In this document: piece after piece, positions 40,460-48,591 of the stretch
Numbering within the stretch: position 1 is the first letter of the stretch
Layout: each line of letters starts with the position of its first letter
Made by a program: the position numbers and the translations under genes
Source of the DNA: Wenzhouxiangella marina
GTDB taxonomy: Bacteria; Pseudomonadota; Gammaproteobacteria; Xanthomonadales; Wenzhouxiangellaceae
DNA length: 64,000 bases
NCBI RefSeq assembly: GCF_001187785.1
Contig: NZ_CP012154.1
Coordinates: 3,611,203-3,675,202, forward strand
Reading direction: 5' to 3'
Notes under the pieces: model-generated
What the model saw: only the letters and a program-made list of their open reading frames with translations
What the model was told of the DNA's origin: nothing
Database searches by the model: none

Positions 40460-41500
40460 ATGAACCAGTCTACTCTCATCGCCGTCGATCTCGCAAAGGA
40501 GGTCTTCCAGGTCGCCCTCGCCAGAGCTCAGGGCAAGGCCTACGCCCATCACCGGCTGTCGCGAACCCGGTTCGAGGCATTCCTCGCCAAAGCCGATCGC
40601 TCCATCGTGTTGTTCGAGGCCTGCGGCAGCGCCCACTTCTGGTGCAGACAGGCTCGGGAGCTCGGGCATGAACCCATCATGCTCCCCGCCCAGTTCGTCA
40701 GAAAGTACCGACTGCGCAACAAGACCGATCAGACCGACACCGAAGCCCTGCTCGATGCCTATCGAAGCGGGCGGGTTCATCCTGTCCCGGTCCGGTCCGT
40801 TGACCAGCAGCAGATCCAGCAGCTGCATCGGGTTCGAGAGCAGTGGAAATCCACCCGTGTCGCTCGCATCAACGGACTTCGCGGATGCCTCCGGGAACTT
40901 GGCCATGCCATCCCGGCTGGACCCAACGCGGCCAAACGCCACGCCCAGGCGATCATCGATCAGGAGGGCTTCCCCGCCGGCCTTCGCGCCGTATTCTCCG
41001 AACTGCTTCAGGAGATCACTGATCTGGAAGCCAAGATCACGCTCGCCGAGCAACAGATCCACGCCCTCACACGCGATAACGACGAGGTCTCCCTGCTTCA
41101 GCAGGTCCCGGGCGTCGGGCTGTTGACCAGCACCGCACTCGTCGCCTGCGCCGGCTCGCCCGATCACTTCAAGTCCGGTCGACACTTCGCATCGTGGCTG
41201 GGGATCACACCGCTGGAATGCTCCAGTGGAAACAAGCGATGGCTGGGACGGATCACCAAGCGCGGCGACAAGTACCTCCGGATGCTGATCATCCATGGCG
41301 CTCGGTCGGCACTCTGTCGAGCCAAGACCCTGGCCAAGGCCAGCAAACCCCTGAACCGACTCCAGCGCTGGGCGTTGCGACTCGAGCAACGGGTCGGCTT
41401 CAACAAGGCCACCGTTGCCCTGGCCAACAAGATGGCTCGGATCTGCTGGGCGGTCTGGAAACAACGCGCCCCGTTCAACCCCGGTCCAGTCTTGAGCTGA
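40460..41500 (+). CDS. IS110-family (IS1111 group) transposase, copy 3
   Basis: 346 residues, identical to the copy-2 protein, with all catalytic motifs intact. It reads toward intI, opposite to the cassette genes, so transcripts from this gene are antisense to cassettes that lie between the IS and attI if they read through. The start is fixed by AGGAGG before ATG 40460. Confidence 0.93.
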   Translation: MNQSTLIAVDLAKEVFQVALARAQGKAYAHHRLSRTRFEAFLAKADRSIVLFEACGSAHFWCRQARELGHEPIMLPAQFVRKYRLRNKTDQTDTEALLDAYRSGRVHPVPVRSVDQQQIQQLHRVREQWKSTRVARINGLRGCLRELGHAIPAGPNAAKRHAQAIIDQEGFPAGLRAVFSELLQEITDLEAKITLAEQQIHALTRDNDEVSLLQQVPGVGLLTSTALVACAGSPDHFKSGRHFASWLGITPLECSSGNKRWLGRITKRGDKYLRMLIIHGARSALCRAKTLAKASKPLNRLQRWALRLEQRVGFNKATVALANKMARICWAVWKQRAPFNPGPVLS

Positions 41501-41755
41501 CCCGTCAATCATCCCTCTGCACCGTTTGCGAAGAGACCGAACGCTTCATGACACCACAGGTTGGACCGGTACCGCACAAGGCCGATAACAAGTTCGGCAT
41601 AGCCAATGCCGCTTTGAGCGAATGGCCCGCGGTACGCGGAACTCATGATGGCCCGATCGAGGAATATCCGCGATCAACAAGAGGCCGAATATACGCTTGC
41701 AACGAATCCAACCTCATGCGTCGTTCAGTCTCGGGTTGCGGGAGGAGTCCATATA
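41501..41755 (+). ncRNA. Candidate seek/bridge RNA region, copy 3
   Basis: Same as in copy 2. The target halves here are TTGAG and CGGTTTGTTAGG, so ATAACAA pairs with TTGTTAG over six of seven bases only, a useful natural variant for testing the guide assignment. Confidence 0.45.
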
Positions 41756-41781
41756 CGGTTTGTTAGGCTGCTTGGATATCA

Positions 41782-42222
41782 CTAGACCTCTTCGCCTGAC
41801 TGTCCGCTTTCTGCTTTTTCGAATTCTTGGCCTTGACCAATGAACATCAATGCGGCGATTAAAGTGATAGGCACAGCAAACAGCAGTAGAAATAGAAAGC
41901 TAGGTACAAATAGTTGTGGTACCCCAAATAAATTGAAGCCCGCAACGCCCAATATTGACGCAAGCGCTGAAATTGATGTCATAAGGAACGCAGGTGCAAC
42001 CGAGTGCTCGATATTTCGACCCGCCCAGGGAGCAAGCAAATAGCCAACCAAATAATAGGGAGTGATCAGTAGCATCAGGAGCTGTATGAATGCAGCCAGT
42101 AGCTTCAGATCAAAACCACCTAGAACAACTAAGACCATCATTGGAAAAACGATGAAGAGGCCCACTGGAACAGAGTAGGCTTTTGCCATAGCTCTTCTGA
42201 ATATCCGAGGGCTTCTTTCCAC
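41782..42222 (-). CDS. Cassette 3: small membrane protein
   Basis: 146 residues with four membrane helices (VGLFIVFPMMVLVVLGG, LLAAFIQLLMLLITPYYLVGYLL, APAFLMTSISALASILGVAG, FLFLLLFAVPITLIAALMF) and a charged C-terminal tail (QGQEFEKAESGQSGEEV). No family is recognised. AT-rich codons compared with the chromosome. Confidence 0.6.
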   Translation of the reverse strand: MERSPRIFRRAMAKAYSVPVGLFIVFPMMVLVVLGGFDLKLLAAFIQLLMLLITPYYLVGYLLAPWAGRNIEHSVAPAFLMTSISALASILGVAGFNLFGVPQLFVPSFLFLLLFAVPITLIAALMFIGQGQEFEKAESGQSGEEV

Positions 42223-42232
42223 TCTTTTAGCA

Positions 42233-42315
42233 GCCTAACGTTCTAGCTAAGCGGCGCGCGCAGCGCGTCCGATGGAGGCCCGCAGGGCCGGAATGTCTTG
42301 AGCGGTTTGTTAGCT
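42233..42315 (-). repeat. attC site 2
   Basis: Intact attC, from GCCTAAC to GTTAGCT, with centre GGCCCGCAGGGCC. It is the nearest consensus-type site to attI. Confidence 0.9.
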
Positions 42316-42348
42316 GTGTTGTGCACGATTGAGCCCTCTTTAAAGGAG

Positions 42349-42897
42349 CTACTCCACTCGACTGAAAATCCAGTACTCAAGCCAGTTGCTCTTGGGCCAT
42401 GGATCGTCCTCGACGGTTTGGGGCATGTCAATAAGCCGACGGTCAATTATCCGCTTATACCACCAGTTAGTAAGATAGATCGGTACTCGGCAGTATTCTG
42501 GAACAAAGCCTCGCGCAACCTCGGAGATGGCTACTGTCAATCTCCGGTATCGCTCGGAAGAAACTGGCCAAGCTCCTAACAGAGATGCATCAACAGCATC
42601 CGATTGGGACGCCCATACCTCACGAACAAGAGCCGAGAACTGAGAATCATCATCTGATTGAATCTGCTCCCGAATTTGGGTTAAGGAATTGAGGATTCCA
42701 CCTCCGCTACTTTCCCACTCGTCTAGAAGAAACTCCCAAGCTGCGACGCATTCTGATTGTCTTGCCATTGCTTCAGCTGGATAAGACCAAGCTTCTTCAG
42801 TCTCATTTCTCGGTTCTCCATGGGTTTGTACAGCACAGCCAACTGAAATGATTTGAAGAATAACCAACAGGCACAGACTGAGAAAAGATCTGTACAC
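42349..42897 (-). CDS. Cassette 2: lipoprotein
   Basis: 182 residues with a lipobox (LQIISVGCAV near residue 20). The mature part is helical with many Trp residues (WESSGGG, AAWEFLLDEW, YLTNWWYKRIIDRRL, DDPWPKSNWLEYWIF) and two further Cys. No family is recognised. It should be expressed early in the array because only the gene-less cassette lies between it and attI. Confidence 0.65.
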   Translation of the reverse strand: MYRSFLSLCLLVILQIISVGCAVQTHGEPRNETEEAWSYPAEAMARQSECVAAWEFLLDEWESSGGGILNSLTQIREQIQSDDDSQFSALVREVWASQSDAVDASLLGAWPVSSERYRRLTVAISEVARGFVPEYCRVPIYLTNWWYKRIIDRRLIDMPQTVEDDPWPKSNWLEYWIFSRVE

Positions 42898-42960
42898 AGC
42901 TAACTATTCAGCCAAGCTGCCGAGCGTCAGCTCGGTCAGTCTTCGGCGGGCAGTTATTTT
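42898..42960 (-). repeat. attC site 1, short, copy B
   Basis: Same short attC as at 39461-39522, from AGCTAAC to GTTATTT. It ends the first cassette of the array, the gene-less one next to attI. Confidence 0.8.
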
Positions 42961-43201
42961 GAGCTTTGGGTGGGTCGTCATAAGCAAACTATTACTCCCT
43001 GGATGCCAGAAGTGCTCCGCAGCGACTGGGGATCGCCACCGAAACTAACAGACATCGCTGTTCGTCCAGCTAACTCCGTTATCTGAGCGAACAGCGATGT
43101 CTGTTAATTTGATCGTGTCGCTGTCCGCAGTCAATCGGTAATCCGCGCTTCTCTACGTAGGAAATCGACTCGGGCTTCTCCCACCCAAAGGTCACAATAA
43201 C
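42901..43201 (-). other. Cassette 1: gene-less cassette with nested inverted repeats, copy B (attI-proximal)
   Basis: Second copy of the 301-bp unit at 39464-39764; I see one substitution (AAGCAAACTATT here, AAGCAAGCTATT there). The terminal 22-base inverted repeats lie at 42953-42974 and 43180-43201, and the internal 19-bp repeat at 43046-43064 and 43088-43106. Being first in the array, it was the last cassette integrated at attI. It separates the integron promoter region from all coding cassettes, so its hairpins lie in the 5' part of any array transcript. Confidence 0.75.
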
Positions 43202-43250
43202 TATAACTAGGTGGAATTTGTCAGAACTGTGGATTATCTGACAAATTGAT
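43195..43250 (-). other. Probable attI recombination site
   Basis: The change from cassette 1 to unique sequence occurs at 43200/43201. Reading the minus strand, the junction is TAGTTATAGTTATTGTGACC, where GTTATTG gives the GTTRRRY-type core. To its right are AATTTGTCAGA (43215-43225) and its exact complement (43237-43247), an 11-bp inverted repeat that could hold integrase-binding sites. The exact attI extent cannot be fixed from sequence alone. Confidence 0.6.
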
Positions 43251-43321
43251 TTTAGTGCGCGGGGTTTGGGGCGGGTTTGGGAAAATGTCCGCTGGGTCAA
43301 AGGTTTGTCCGCGACTGCGAA

Positions 43322-43377
43322 TTGGGGAAAACCGGAAGTTTTCCTTATAGTGCGCAAATTTCCTACGGGTTCGTAGG
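43322..43377 (+). promoter_or_regulatory. Probable intI promoter and leader hairpins
   Basis: A -10-like TATAGT (43346-43351) follows TTGGGG (43322-43327) at 18 bases. The spacer contains a perfect hairpin GGAAAAC / GTTTTCC (43326-43344), which could be an operator. The leader then has CCTACG-GGTT-CGTAGG (43362-43377). I see no clear LexA box of the CTGT-N8-ACAG type. Confidence 0.45.
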
Positions 43378-43445
43378 GGGTTTTGCGCTTGCTCTGCCTG
43401 ATTCGATGCGATGGAATGATGCTCGGTTCTCGGGAGTTTCATTTC

Positions 43446-44420
43446 GTGTCGAGCAAGTTGCTGGATCGGGTTCGGGCGGCGGTTCGGACTCGGCATTATT
43501 CGTATCGGACGGAGCAGGCGTATGTGCACTGGATCGTTCGCTTCATTCGTTTTCACGGGATGCGGCATCCGGAAACGATGGGCAAGCGCGAGGTCGAGGC
43601 CTATCTGTCGCATCTTGCGGTCAAGCGGAACGTGGCGGCGTCGACGCAGAATCTTGCTCTGTCCGCGATTCTGTTTCTGTATCGGCACGTGCTCGAAGTC
43701 GAGTTGCCCTGGTTGGACGATGTGGTCCGGGTCAAGCGGCCGCCTCGGCTGCCGGTGGTGCTCACTCGGCGCGAGGTGCGAAGCATTCTGTCCAGGCTCC
43801 GGTCGCCGCACGATCTGATCGTTCAACTGCTCTACGGATCCGGGCTTCGCATCAGCGAGGCGCTTCGGCTTCGCATCAAGGACGTCGATCTGAAGCGGCG
43901 CGCCCTGGTCATTCGCGACGGCAAGGGTGGCAAGGATCGGGTCACGGTGCTGGCGGAGCGCTGCCGGCGGCCGCTCGAGCGGCAGATGGAGATGGCGCTG
44001 GAGCGGGTCCAGGTCGACCGCGAGACCCGGCGCGGCGGCGTGTTGCTGCCCATGGCGCTGGATCGGAAGTACCCCCATGCTCGCTTCGACCCGGCCTGGC
44101 AGTGGGTGTTTCCGGCGCACCATCTGAGTGCCCATCCGCAGACCGGCGAGATCGGGCGCTACCATCTACTCGATTCCACCGTTCAGAAGGCGGTCAAGCG
44201 GACGGCGCGCGAAGCCGGCATTCCCAAGCACGTCACTTGCCACACCTTTCGTCACAGCTTTGCCACCCATCTGCTCGAAGCCGGCGCCGACATCCGCACG
44301 ATCCAGAAGCTGCTGGGGCATTCGGACGTTCGGACGACGATGATCTATACGCACATCGTCGAGCGTGGTGCGATGGGAGCTCGCAGCCCGCTGGATGATC
44401 CCGAGGCCGATGAGGACTGA
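43446..44420 (+). CDS. intI: Integron integrase IntI
   Basis: 324 residues, close to the usual 320-340. The N-terminal SAM-like domain reads HYSYRTEQAYVHWIVRFIRFHG. The catalytic domain has Arg in LLYGSGLRISEALRLRIKD, the Lys beta-hairpin, HTFRHSFATHLLEAGADIRTIQ (H-x2-R), LGHSDVRTTMIYTHI (His and the Tyr nucleophile). The IntI-specific patch appears as LDRKYPHARFDPAWQWVFPA. GTG 43446 with GGGAG nine bases upstream gives the standard N-terminus; ATG 43416 or 43383 are in frame but lack a ribosome-binding site. It is divergent from the cassette array, the standard layout. Confidence 0.95.
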   Translation: MSSKLLDRVRAAVRTRHYSYRTEQAYVHWIVRFIRFHGMRHPETMGKREVEAYLSHLAVKRNVAASTQNLALSAILFLYRHVLEVELPWLDDVVRVKRPPRLPVVLTRREVRSILSRLRSPHDLIVQLLYGSGLRISEALRLRIKDVDLKRRALVIRDGKGGKDRVTVLAERCRRPLERQMEMALERVQVDRETRRGGVLLPMALDRKYPHARFDPAWQWVFPAHHLSAHPQTGEIGRYHLLDSTVQKAVKRTAREAGIPKHVTCHTFRHSFATHLLEAGADIRTIQKLLGHSDVRTTMIYTHIVERGAMGARSPLDDPEADED

Positions 44421-44661
44421 TTCGACGGTAGCCGAAGACCTTTTGGCATTCAGCGATCAGTGCTTCTGGGAGCGCCCCGTGGACTGAAGACCGGGGGTTT
44501 TCAGGCACGCTACCGCCATCGGACTGAAAGGATTTTTTCAGACGCGCGCCCCCCGCCAACGATGTCTCGTGGGCTGGGTATCGCGCGAAACGTGCCTCGC
44601 GCCCCCGGTTGCCAACCGCCCACGCCTGAAATCTTCGCAGACGCGGACGGTTTTCGTCAAA

Positions 44662-45951
44662 TCAGGCTTTGCTGATCTGCCCCAGGACCCGCTCGGCGGC
44701 GGCCAGGGTTTCGTCCACGTCGCTCTGGCTGTGAGCGCTGGAGACGAAGCCGGCTTCGAAGGCCGAAGGCGCCAGGTAGATGCCCTCGGCCAGCATGCCG
44801 GTGAAGAAGGCCTTGAAGCGCTCCAGGTCACAGGCCGCGGCCTGGTCGAAGTTGACGACCCGGTTCTGCTCGGTGAAGAAGAAGCCGAACATGCCGCCCA
44901 CGGCCACGGTGGCCATCGGGATACCGGCCTCGTCGGCCACACGCTGGAGGCCCTCGGCCAGCTGGCGGGTGGTCTCGCCGAGGCGATCGTAGAAGCCGGG
45001 CTCGCCGATCAGCTCCAGGTTGGCAAGGCCCGCGGCCATCGCCACCGGGTTGCCGGACAGGGTGCCGGCCTGGTAGACGGGGCCCGAGGGCGCGACGAGT
45101 TTCATGTACTCCATCTTGCCGCCGAAGGCACCCACCGGCATGCCGGCACCGATCACCTTGCCGAAGCAGGTCAGGTCCGGGGTGATGCCGTACAGGCCCT
45201 GGGCGCCCTGCGGGTGGACGCGGAAGCCGGTCATCACTTCATCGAACAGCAGGGCCGCGCCGTAGCGGTCGCAGAGTTCGCGCAGGCCTTCGAGGAAGCC
45301 GGGCTCGGGCGGGATGCAGTTCATGTTGCCTGCGATCGGCTCCACCGCCACGCAGGCGATCTCGTCCGGGTACTGCTTGAACAGGGCTTCGACGGAATCC
45401 AGGTCGTTGAACTTCGCGTTCAGGGTCAGCTCGGCCAGGCCCTTCGGCACGCCGGGCGAGGTCGGAACCCCCAGGGTCTGGGCGCCGGAACCGGCCTTGA
45501 CCAGAAAGCTGTCCGCGTGTCCGTGGTAGCAGCCCTCGAACTTGATGAAGCGCTCGCGGCCGGTGGCGGCGCGGGCGACACGCAGGGCACTCATCGCGGC
45601 CTCGGTGCCGGAATTGACCATCCGCACCTGGTCGAGGGAGGGAATCAGCTCGCAGATCTTCTCGGCCATCGTCACCTCGCCCGGTGACGGAGTGCCGAAG
45701 CTCAGTCCCTTGGCGACGGCGGCCTGCACCGCCTCGATGATCTTCGGGTGGGAGTGCCCACAGATCATCGGTCCCCAGGAGCCGATGTAGTCGATGTAGC
45801 GCTTGCCGTCCACGTCGAACATGTGCGCACCCTCGGCGCGCTCGAAGAACACGGGCTCACCGCCGACGGCGGCAAAGGCGCGGACGGGGGAGTTGACGCC
45901 GCCGGGCATGCGGACACGGGCGCGGGCGAAAAGATCGTGGCTGAGGGTCAT
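44662..45951 (-). CDS. hemL: Glutamate-1-semialdehyde 2,1-aminomutase
   Basis: 429 residues, the standard length. A class-III PLP-dependent enzyme converting glutamate-1-semialdehyde to 5-aminolevulinate for tetrapyrrole synthesis in the cytoplasm. Visible: [12 protein letters not shown] at the N-terminus, [62 protein letters not shown], and the PLP lysine in [17 protein letters not shown]. The gene converges with intI, 241 bases apart; a short pairing segment CTGAAA...TTTCAG near 44523-44540 may help termination. Confidence 0.97.
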   Translation of the reverse strand: MTLSHDLFARARVRMPGGVNSPVRAFAAVGGEPVFFERAEGAHMFDVDGKRYIDYIGSWGPMICGHSHPKIIEAVQAAVAKGLSFGTPSPGEVTMAEKICELIPSLDQVRMVNSGTEAAMSALRVARAATGRERFIKFEGCYHGHADSFLVKAGSGAQTLGVPTSPGVPKGLAELTLNAKFNDLDSVEALFKQYPDEIACVAVEPIAGNMNCIPPEPGFLEGLRELCDRYGAALLFDEVMTGFRVHPQGAQGLYGITPDLTCFGKVIGAGMPVGAFGGKMEYMKLVAPSGPVYQAGTLSGNPVAMAAGLANLELIGEPGFYDRLGETTRQLAEGLQRVADEAGIPMATVAVGGMFGFFFTEQNRVVNFDQAAACDLERFKAFFTGMLAEGIYLAPSAFEAGFVSSAHSQSDVDETLAAAERVLGQISKA

Positions 45952-46028
45952 GGGCGTCTGGCCTGAATAGGGTCGTTGAAACTCGCATTATCCCATCGGA
46001 GGGATGGCGCATTGGTGGACATATTTAT

Positions 46029-46057
46029 TTGACAGCTCAAACACAAGCAAATAAACT
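46029..46057 (+). promoter_or_regulatory. Promoter of the MarR-family gene
   Basis: A full-match -35 TTGACA (46029-46034), a 17-base spacer and TAAACT (46052-46057) as -10. The start codon at 46089 follows about 25 bases after the expected transcription start. Confidence 0.65.
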
Positions 46058-46088
46058 TGCTCACTCAAACACTGATCAAGGAAATTCC

Positions 46089-46517
46089 ATGCCCTCGCCC
46101 GACCACGCCAGCCTGCTCGCCGCGATGATGTCCCTCGGCGCCGCCCTGCAGAAACGCCTGAACGCCCGCTTGTCCATGCACGGCCTCGGCTGGACCGACT
46201 ACCTCGTCCTCCAGACCCTGGCCTCCGAGCCGGAAAGGACCATGCGCCGCATCGACCTGGCCGAACGCGTCGGCCTGAGCCCATCGGGCGTCACCCGCCT
46301 ACTCAACCCGATGGAAAAGATCGGCCTGGTCGAAAAGCAAAGCAGCAACCACGACGCCCGCGTCAGCCTCGTCTCATTAAGCCCCGTAGGCGAACGCGTC
46401 CTCCACGAATCCAGCGTCGCCGTCAACGACCTGGCCGAAACCTGCTTCAGCCAATTCAACGAACCCCACCGCCAAAACCTCCTCAACACCCTGAAGCAAT
46501 TGAAGTCAGCCGTCTGA
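46089..46517 (+). CDS. MarR-family transcriptional regulator
   Basis: 142 residues with the winged helix-turn-helix: LGWTDYLVLQTLASEPERTMRRIDLAERVGLSPSGVTRLLNPMEKIGLVEK, then the wing SSNHDARVSLVSLSPVGERVLHE and C-terminal dimerisation helices. ATG 46089 has AAGGA eight bases before it and is preferred over earlier in-frame starts inside the promoter. It is divergent from hemL and is not obviously coupled to any target gene here. Confidence 0.88.
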   Translation: MPSPDHASLLAAMMSLGAALQKRLNARLSMHGLGWTDYLVLQTLASEPERTMRRIDLAERVGLSPSGVTRLLNPMEKIGLVEKQSSNHDARVSLVSLSPVGERVLHESSVAVNDLAETCFSQFNEPHRQNLLNTLKQLKSAV

Positions 46518-46559
46518 TCTTCTCCCCCGCCGCCCTGTGTTTCGAGGGGTATAAGCAGA

Positions 46560-46925
46560 TCACAAGCCGGAGCGAGCGAAGCAATGCTCCGAGAAGATTT
46601 ACCCTGCCCTCGGTGGTGCCGAGCATCGCAGGACTGAGCGGATAAGAAGTTTCGTGTGTCTGACCGTAGAGAGCGGAGCGAACGAAGGGAGTTGAGAAAC
46701 TTCCCGCTCAGACCGAGAAGCACAGGGAATCCAGCGCGTCTTTTTGCGCTGGACGCCACCGCGGGCAACAGATCTTTTGGTTCCTTTTGGATCGTTTGCC
46801 AAAAGGAACCCGCCCTCAGCGAAGCGGGGCGGAACGCCTTTGACTTTCCGCGAAGCGGGCAAGCGCTAGCTTGCGAACCCAAGCCATGCAGGCGCAGCCT
46901 GCGAGCAAAACAACTCGGGCGCCAG
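46560..46925. repeat. Interspersed repeat copy R1
   Basis: Non-coding repeat with a strong 12-bp hairpin GGTTCCTTTTGG (46779-46790) / CCAAAAGGAACC (46799-46810), followed by GACTTTCCGCGAAGCGGGCAAG and GCAGGCGCAGCCTGCGAGC. Frames through it are open only because of its GC-rich composition. It fills most of the gap between the MarR and rubredoxin genes. Confidence 0.75.
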
Positions 46926-47009
46926 CCCACAAACCCCCTCTCCCACTTCCATTACAATCCCCTAAATCAAAAATCCAACCCCGCGTCAGCGGCAAGAAGG
47001 GAAAGCAAC

Positions 47010-47189
47010 GTGAGCGACAAGGACTACAAGAGCTGGATGTGCATCGTCTGCGGCTGGATCTACCACGAAGAAGAAGGCGCGCCGGATGACGGCATTCCGC
47101 CGGGCACCAAGTGGGAAGACGTGCCCGAATCCTGGGTCTGCCCGGATTGCGGCGCGGGCAAGGAAGACTTCGAGATGGTCGAACTCTGA
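47010..47189 (+). CDS. Rubredoxin
   Basis: 59 residues. Two Cys-x2-Cys knuckles bind iron: [20 protein letters not shown] and [13 protein letters not shown]. It is a small cytoplasmic electron carrier. GTG 47010 with AAGGGA eight bases upstream is chosen; the longer open frame belongs to the repeat. A hairpin terminator follows. Confidence 0.95.
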   Translation: MSDKDYKSWMCIVCGWIYHEEEGAPDDGIPPGTKWEDVPESWVCPDCGAGKEDFEMVEL

Positions 47190-47205
47190 TCGAGCCCGAC
47201 CCTCA

Positions 47206-47240
47206 GCCTCCGAACCACACGGGTTCGGAGGCTTCTGAAT
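47206..47240. terminator. Bidirectional terminator between rubredoxin and cpdA
   Basis: Perfect 11-bp stem GCCTCCGAACC (47206-47216) / GGTTCGGAGGC (47222-47232) with a 5-base loop between convergent genes. On the minus strand, T-runs lie near 47245-47275, ahead of the stem, so rubredoxin is the better-supported user of this hairpin. Confidence 0.6.
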
Positions 47241-47275
47241 AACCCGGTTCTTAAAAAAACCAGGTTCTTGAAAAA

Positions 47276-48010
47276 CTAGTTCATCCCCGCACTGATCAGG
47301 CCGGTCTGCCAGCGCCCGTCCTCGTGCAAGCGATACCAGCGTGCCTTCGGACCCGTCGGGTCGGGCGTGAAGCGTTCCGTTTCGGCCTGGGAATTGGCCA
47401 CCGTCGAGGGACAGCTCAGGCAGACCACCCCATTCTTCTCGCCCTTGAAGGCCTGATGCACATGGCCGAAGGCCACCGCCCGCACGGTCTGCGAATCGAT
47501 CTTCGCCCAGAATCGCTCGGCTTGCGTCAACGGGTACTTGTCGATCCAGGGCGCGTTGACCGGCAACGGCTGGTGATGGATGAAGACCAGGGCCGGGCGC
47601 TCTCCGTCCAGCTGCTCCAGCGGTGCCAGGCGTGCATCGCTGACCACGCCGGCCGGGCGATCCGCCTCGGCCGAGTCCAGCAGCACCAGCTGCCAGCCGC
47701 CCCAGTCCAGCACCGGGCCGGCGAGGAAGTCCGGTTCGGCCAGCACCTCGGCGGCCACCGCTCGATCGTCGTGGTTGCCCGGCAGCCAGGCGCGCTTCGG
47801 CGCCATCGGTTTCACGATCTCGGCCAGGCGCGCATAGGACTCGGGCGAGGCATCTTCCGACAGGTCGCCACTCATCACCAGGCCATCGGGCGCGAGCGCG
47901 GCGATGCCCGGCAGCAGGCGCTTGAGATTGCGGTCGGCGTTCTCGCCGCGGTAGCTGGCCTGCTGATCAGCGGCCAGGTGGCAGTCGGAAATCTGGACGA
48001 GGGTGAACAT
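47276..48010 (-). CDS. cpdA: 3',5'-cyclic-AMP phosphodiesterase CpdA
   Basis: 244 residues of the calcineurin-like metallophosphatase family. Metal ligands: VQISDCHLA at the N-terminus (D-x-H), VMSGDLSED, WLPGNHDD, FIHHQPLPV and FGHVHQAF. The length and N-terminal FTLVQISDCHL agree with CpdA. It hydrolyses cAMP to AMP and thus tunes CRP-type regulation. Transcribed toward rubredoxin. Confidence 0.9.
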   Translation of the reverse strand: MFTLVQISDCHLAADQQASYRGENADRNLKRLLPGIAALAPDGLVMSGDLSEDASPESYARLAEIVKPMAPKRAWLPGNHDDRAVAAEVLAEPDFLAGPVLDWGGWQLVLLDSAEADRPAGVVSDARLAPLEQLDGERPALVFIHHQPLPVNAPWIDKYPLTQAERFWAKIDSQTVRAVAFGHVHQAFKGEKNGVVCLSCPSTVANSQAETERFTPDPTGPKARWYRLHEDGRWQTGLISAGMN

Positions 48011-48130
48011 CGATCGATCGGGTCAATGAATGGAGCGGAGAGGATACGCCTCAGGCCACCTGATTCGCCACCCGTTCGTTGCGAGATGCTGTCGAGCCCC
48101 GCAGTAGGACGGGTCGTGAATCAGGGGGGG

Positions 48131-48568
48131 CTAGGGCAGCTGCAAATTGCCAACACTCAGCTGATCTCCCGGCCCCATCCCCAGCCGCGCCGCCTGGCCC
48201 GCGTTGAGCTCGAGCACGTACTTCGCCGGCCCGGTGCTCGGGTAGTTCGGACAACGCTGCGTCCGACAGGGCGGCGTATCGGCGGCAATGCTGACCACCT
48301 TCATGTCCTCGTCGAGGTAGATGATGTCCAGGGGAATACGCGTATTGCGCATCCAGAAGCTCCGCCAGTCCTCCCGGCTGAAGATGAACAGCATCCCCCG
48401 ATCCGCCGCCATCTCGTCGCGGAACATCAGACCCTGCGCGCGCTCCTGATCGTCATCGGCGATCTCCACGAAGAAGCGCTCGCCGTTGAATTCGATGTAG
48501 GGTTCGGTCGCCTGGCAGGCGACGAGGCTGCTCATCAGAATGAGCATGGCAAGGGCGCGAATTTTCAT
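48131..48568 (-). CDS. DUF192 family lipoprotein
   Basis: 145 residues with lipobox LMSSLVACQA. The DUF192 pattern is complete: VEIADDDQERAQGLMFRDEMAADRGMLFIF, FWMRNTRIPLDIIYLDEDMKVV, and KYVLELNAGQAARLGMGPGD. The role of the family is unknown. One Cys pair (PPCRTQRCP) could form a disulfide. The two-repeat gap upstream separates it from rep. Confidence 0.88.
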   Translation of the reverse strand: MKIRALAMLILMSSLVACQATEPYIEFNGERFFVEIADDDQERAQGLMFRDEMAADRGMLFIFSREDWRSFWMRNTRIPLDIIYLDEDMKVVSIAADTPPCRTQRCPNYPSTGPAKYVLELNAGQAARLGMGPGDQLSVGNLQLP

Positions 48569-48591
48569 TCGCGGAATGGTAGCGCATTCCC

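Larger units (their letters stand above)
40367..41755 (+). mobile_element. IS1111-attC group element, copy 3 (1389 bp)
   Basis: Same orientation and same insertion point as copies 1 and 2; I found no difference from copy 2 at the compared positions. Inverted repeats lie at 40374-40388 and 41738-41752. It sits in the attC of the third cassette from attI. Three copies in one array with none elsewhere in the window show strong target preference for attC. Confidence 0.93.
40297..41768 (-). repeat. attC site 3, interrupted by IS copy 3
   Basis: Left part 40297-40366 and right part 41756-41768 (CGGTTTGTTAGGC) flank the IS. Rejoined, the site matches the array consensus, with centre GGCCCGCAGGGCC. 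Confidence 0.92.

Noticed and set aside
29600..42315. Regularly spaced similar repeats resembling a giant CRISPR-like array
   Set aside because: The repeats are about 80 bases with paired arms and GTTRRRY/RYYYAAC ends, the spacers contain complete genes, and intI lies at the end. They are attC sites.
43079..43357. 92-codon frame spanning cassette 1 and attI
   Set aside because: It crosses the recombination junction, so the reading frame would be broken in the other copy of the cassette, and there is no ribosome-binding site.
43201..43445. LexA box upstream of intI
   Set aside because: No CTGT-N8-ACAG or close variant; the inverted repeats there have other sequences. A lineage-specific LexA motif cannot be excluded.
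46656..47009. Long N-terminal extension of rubredoxin
   Set aside because: The extension runs through interspersed repeat R1, is Arg/Ser-rich and unlike any rubredoxin; the GTG at 47010 has a good ribosome-binding site.
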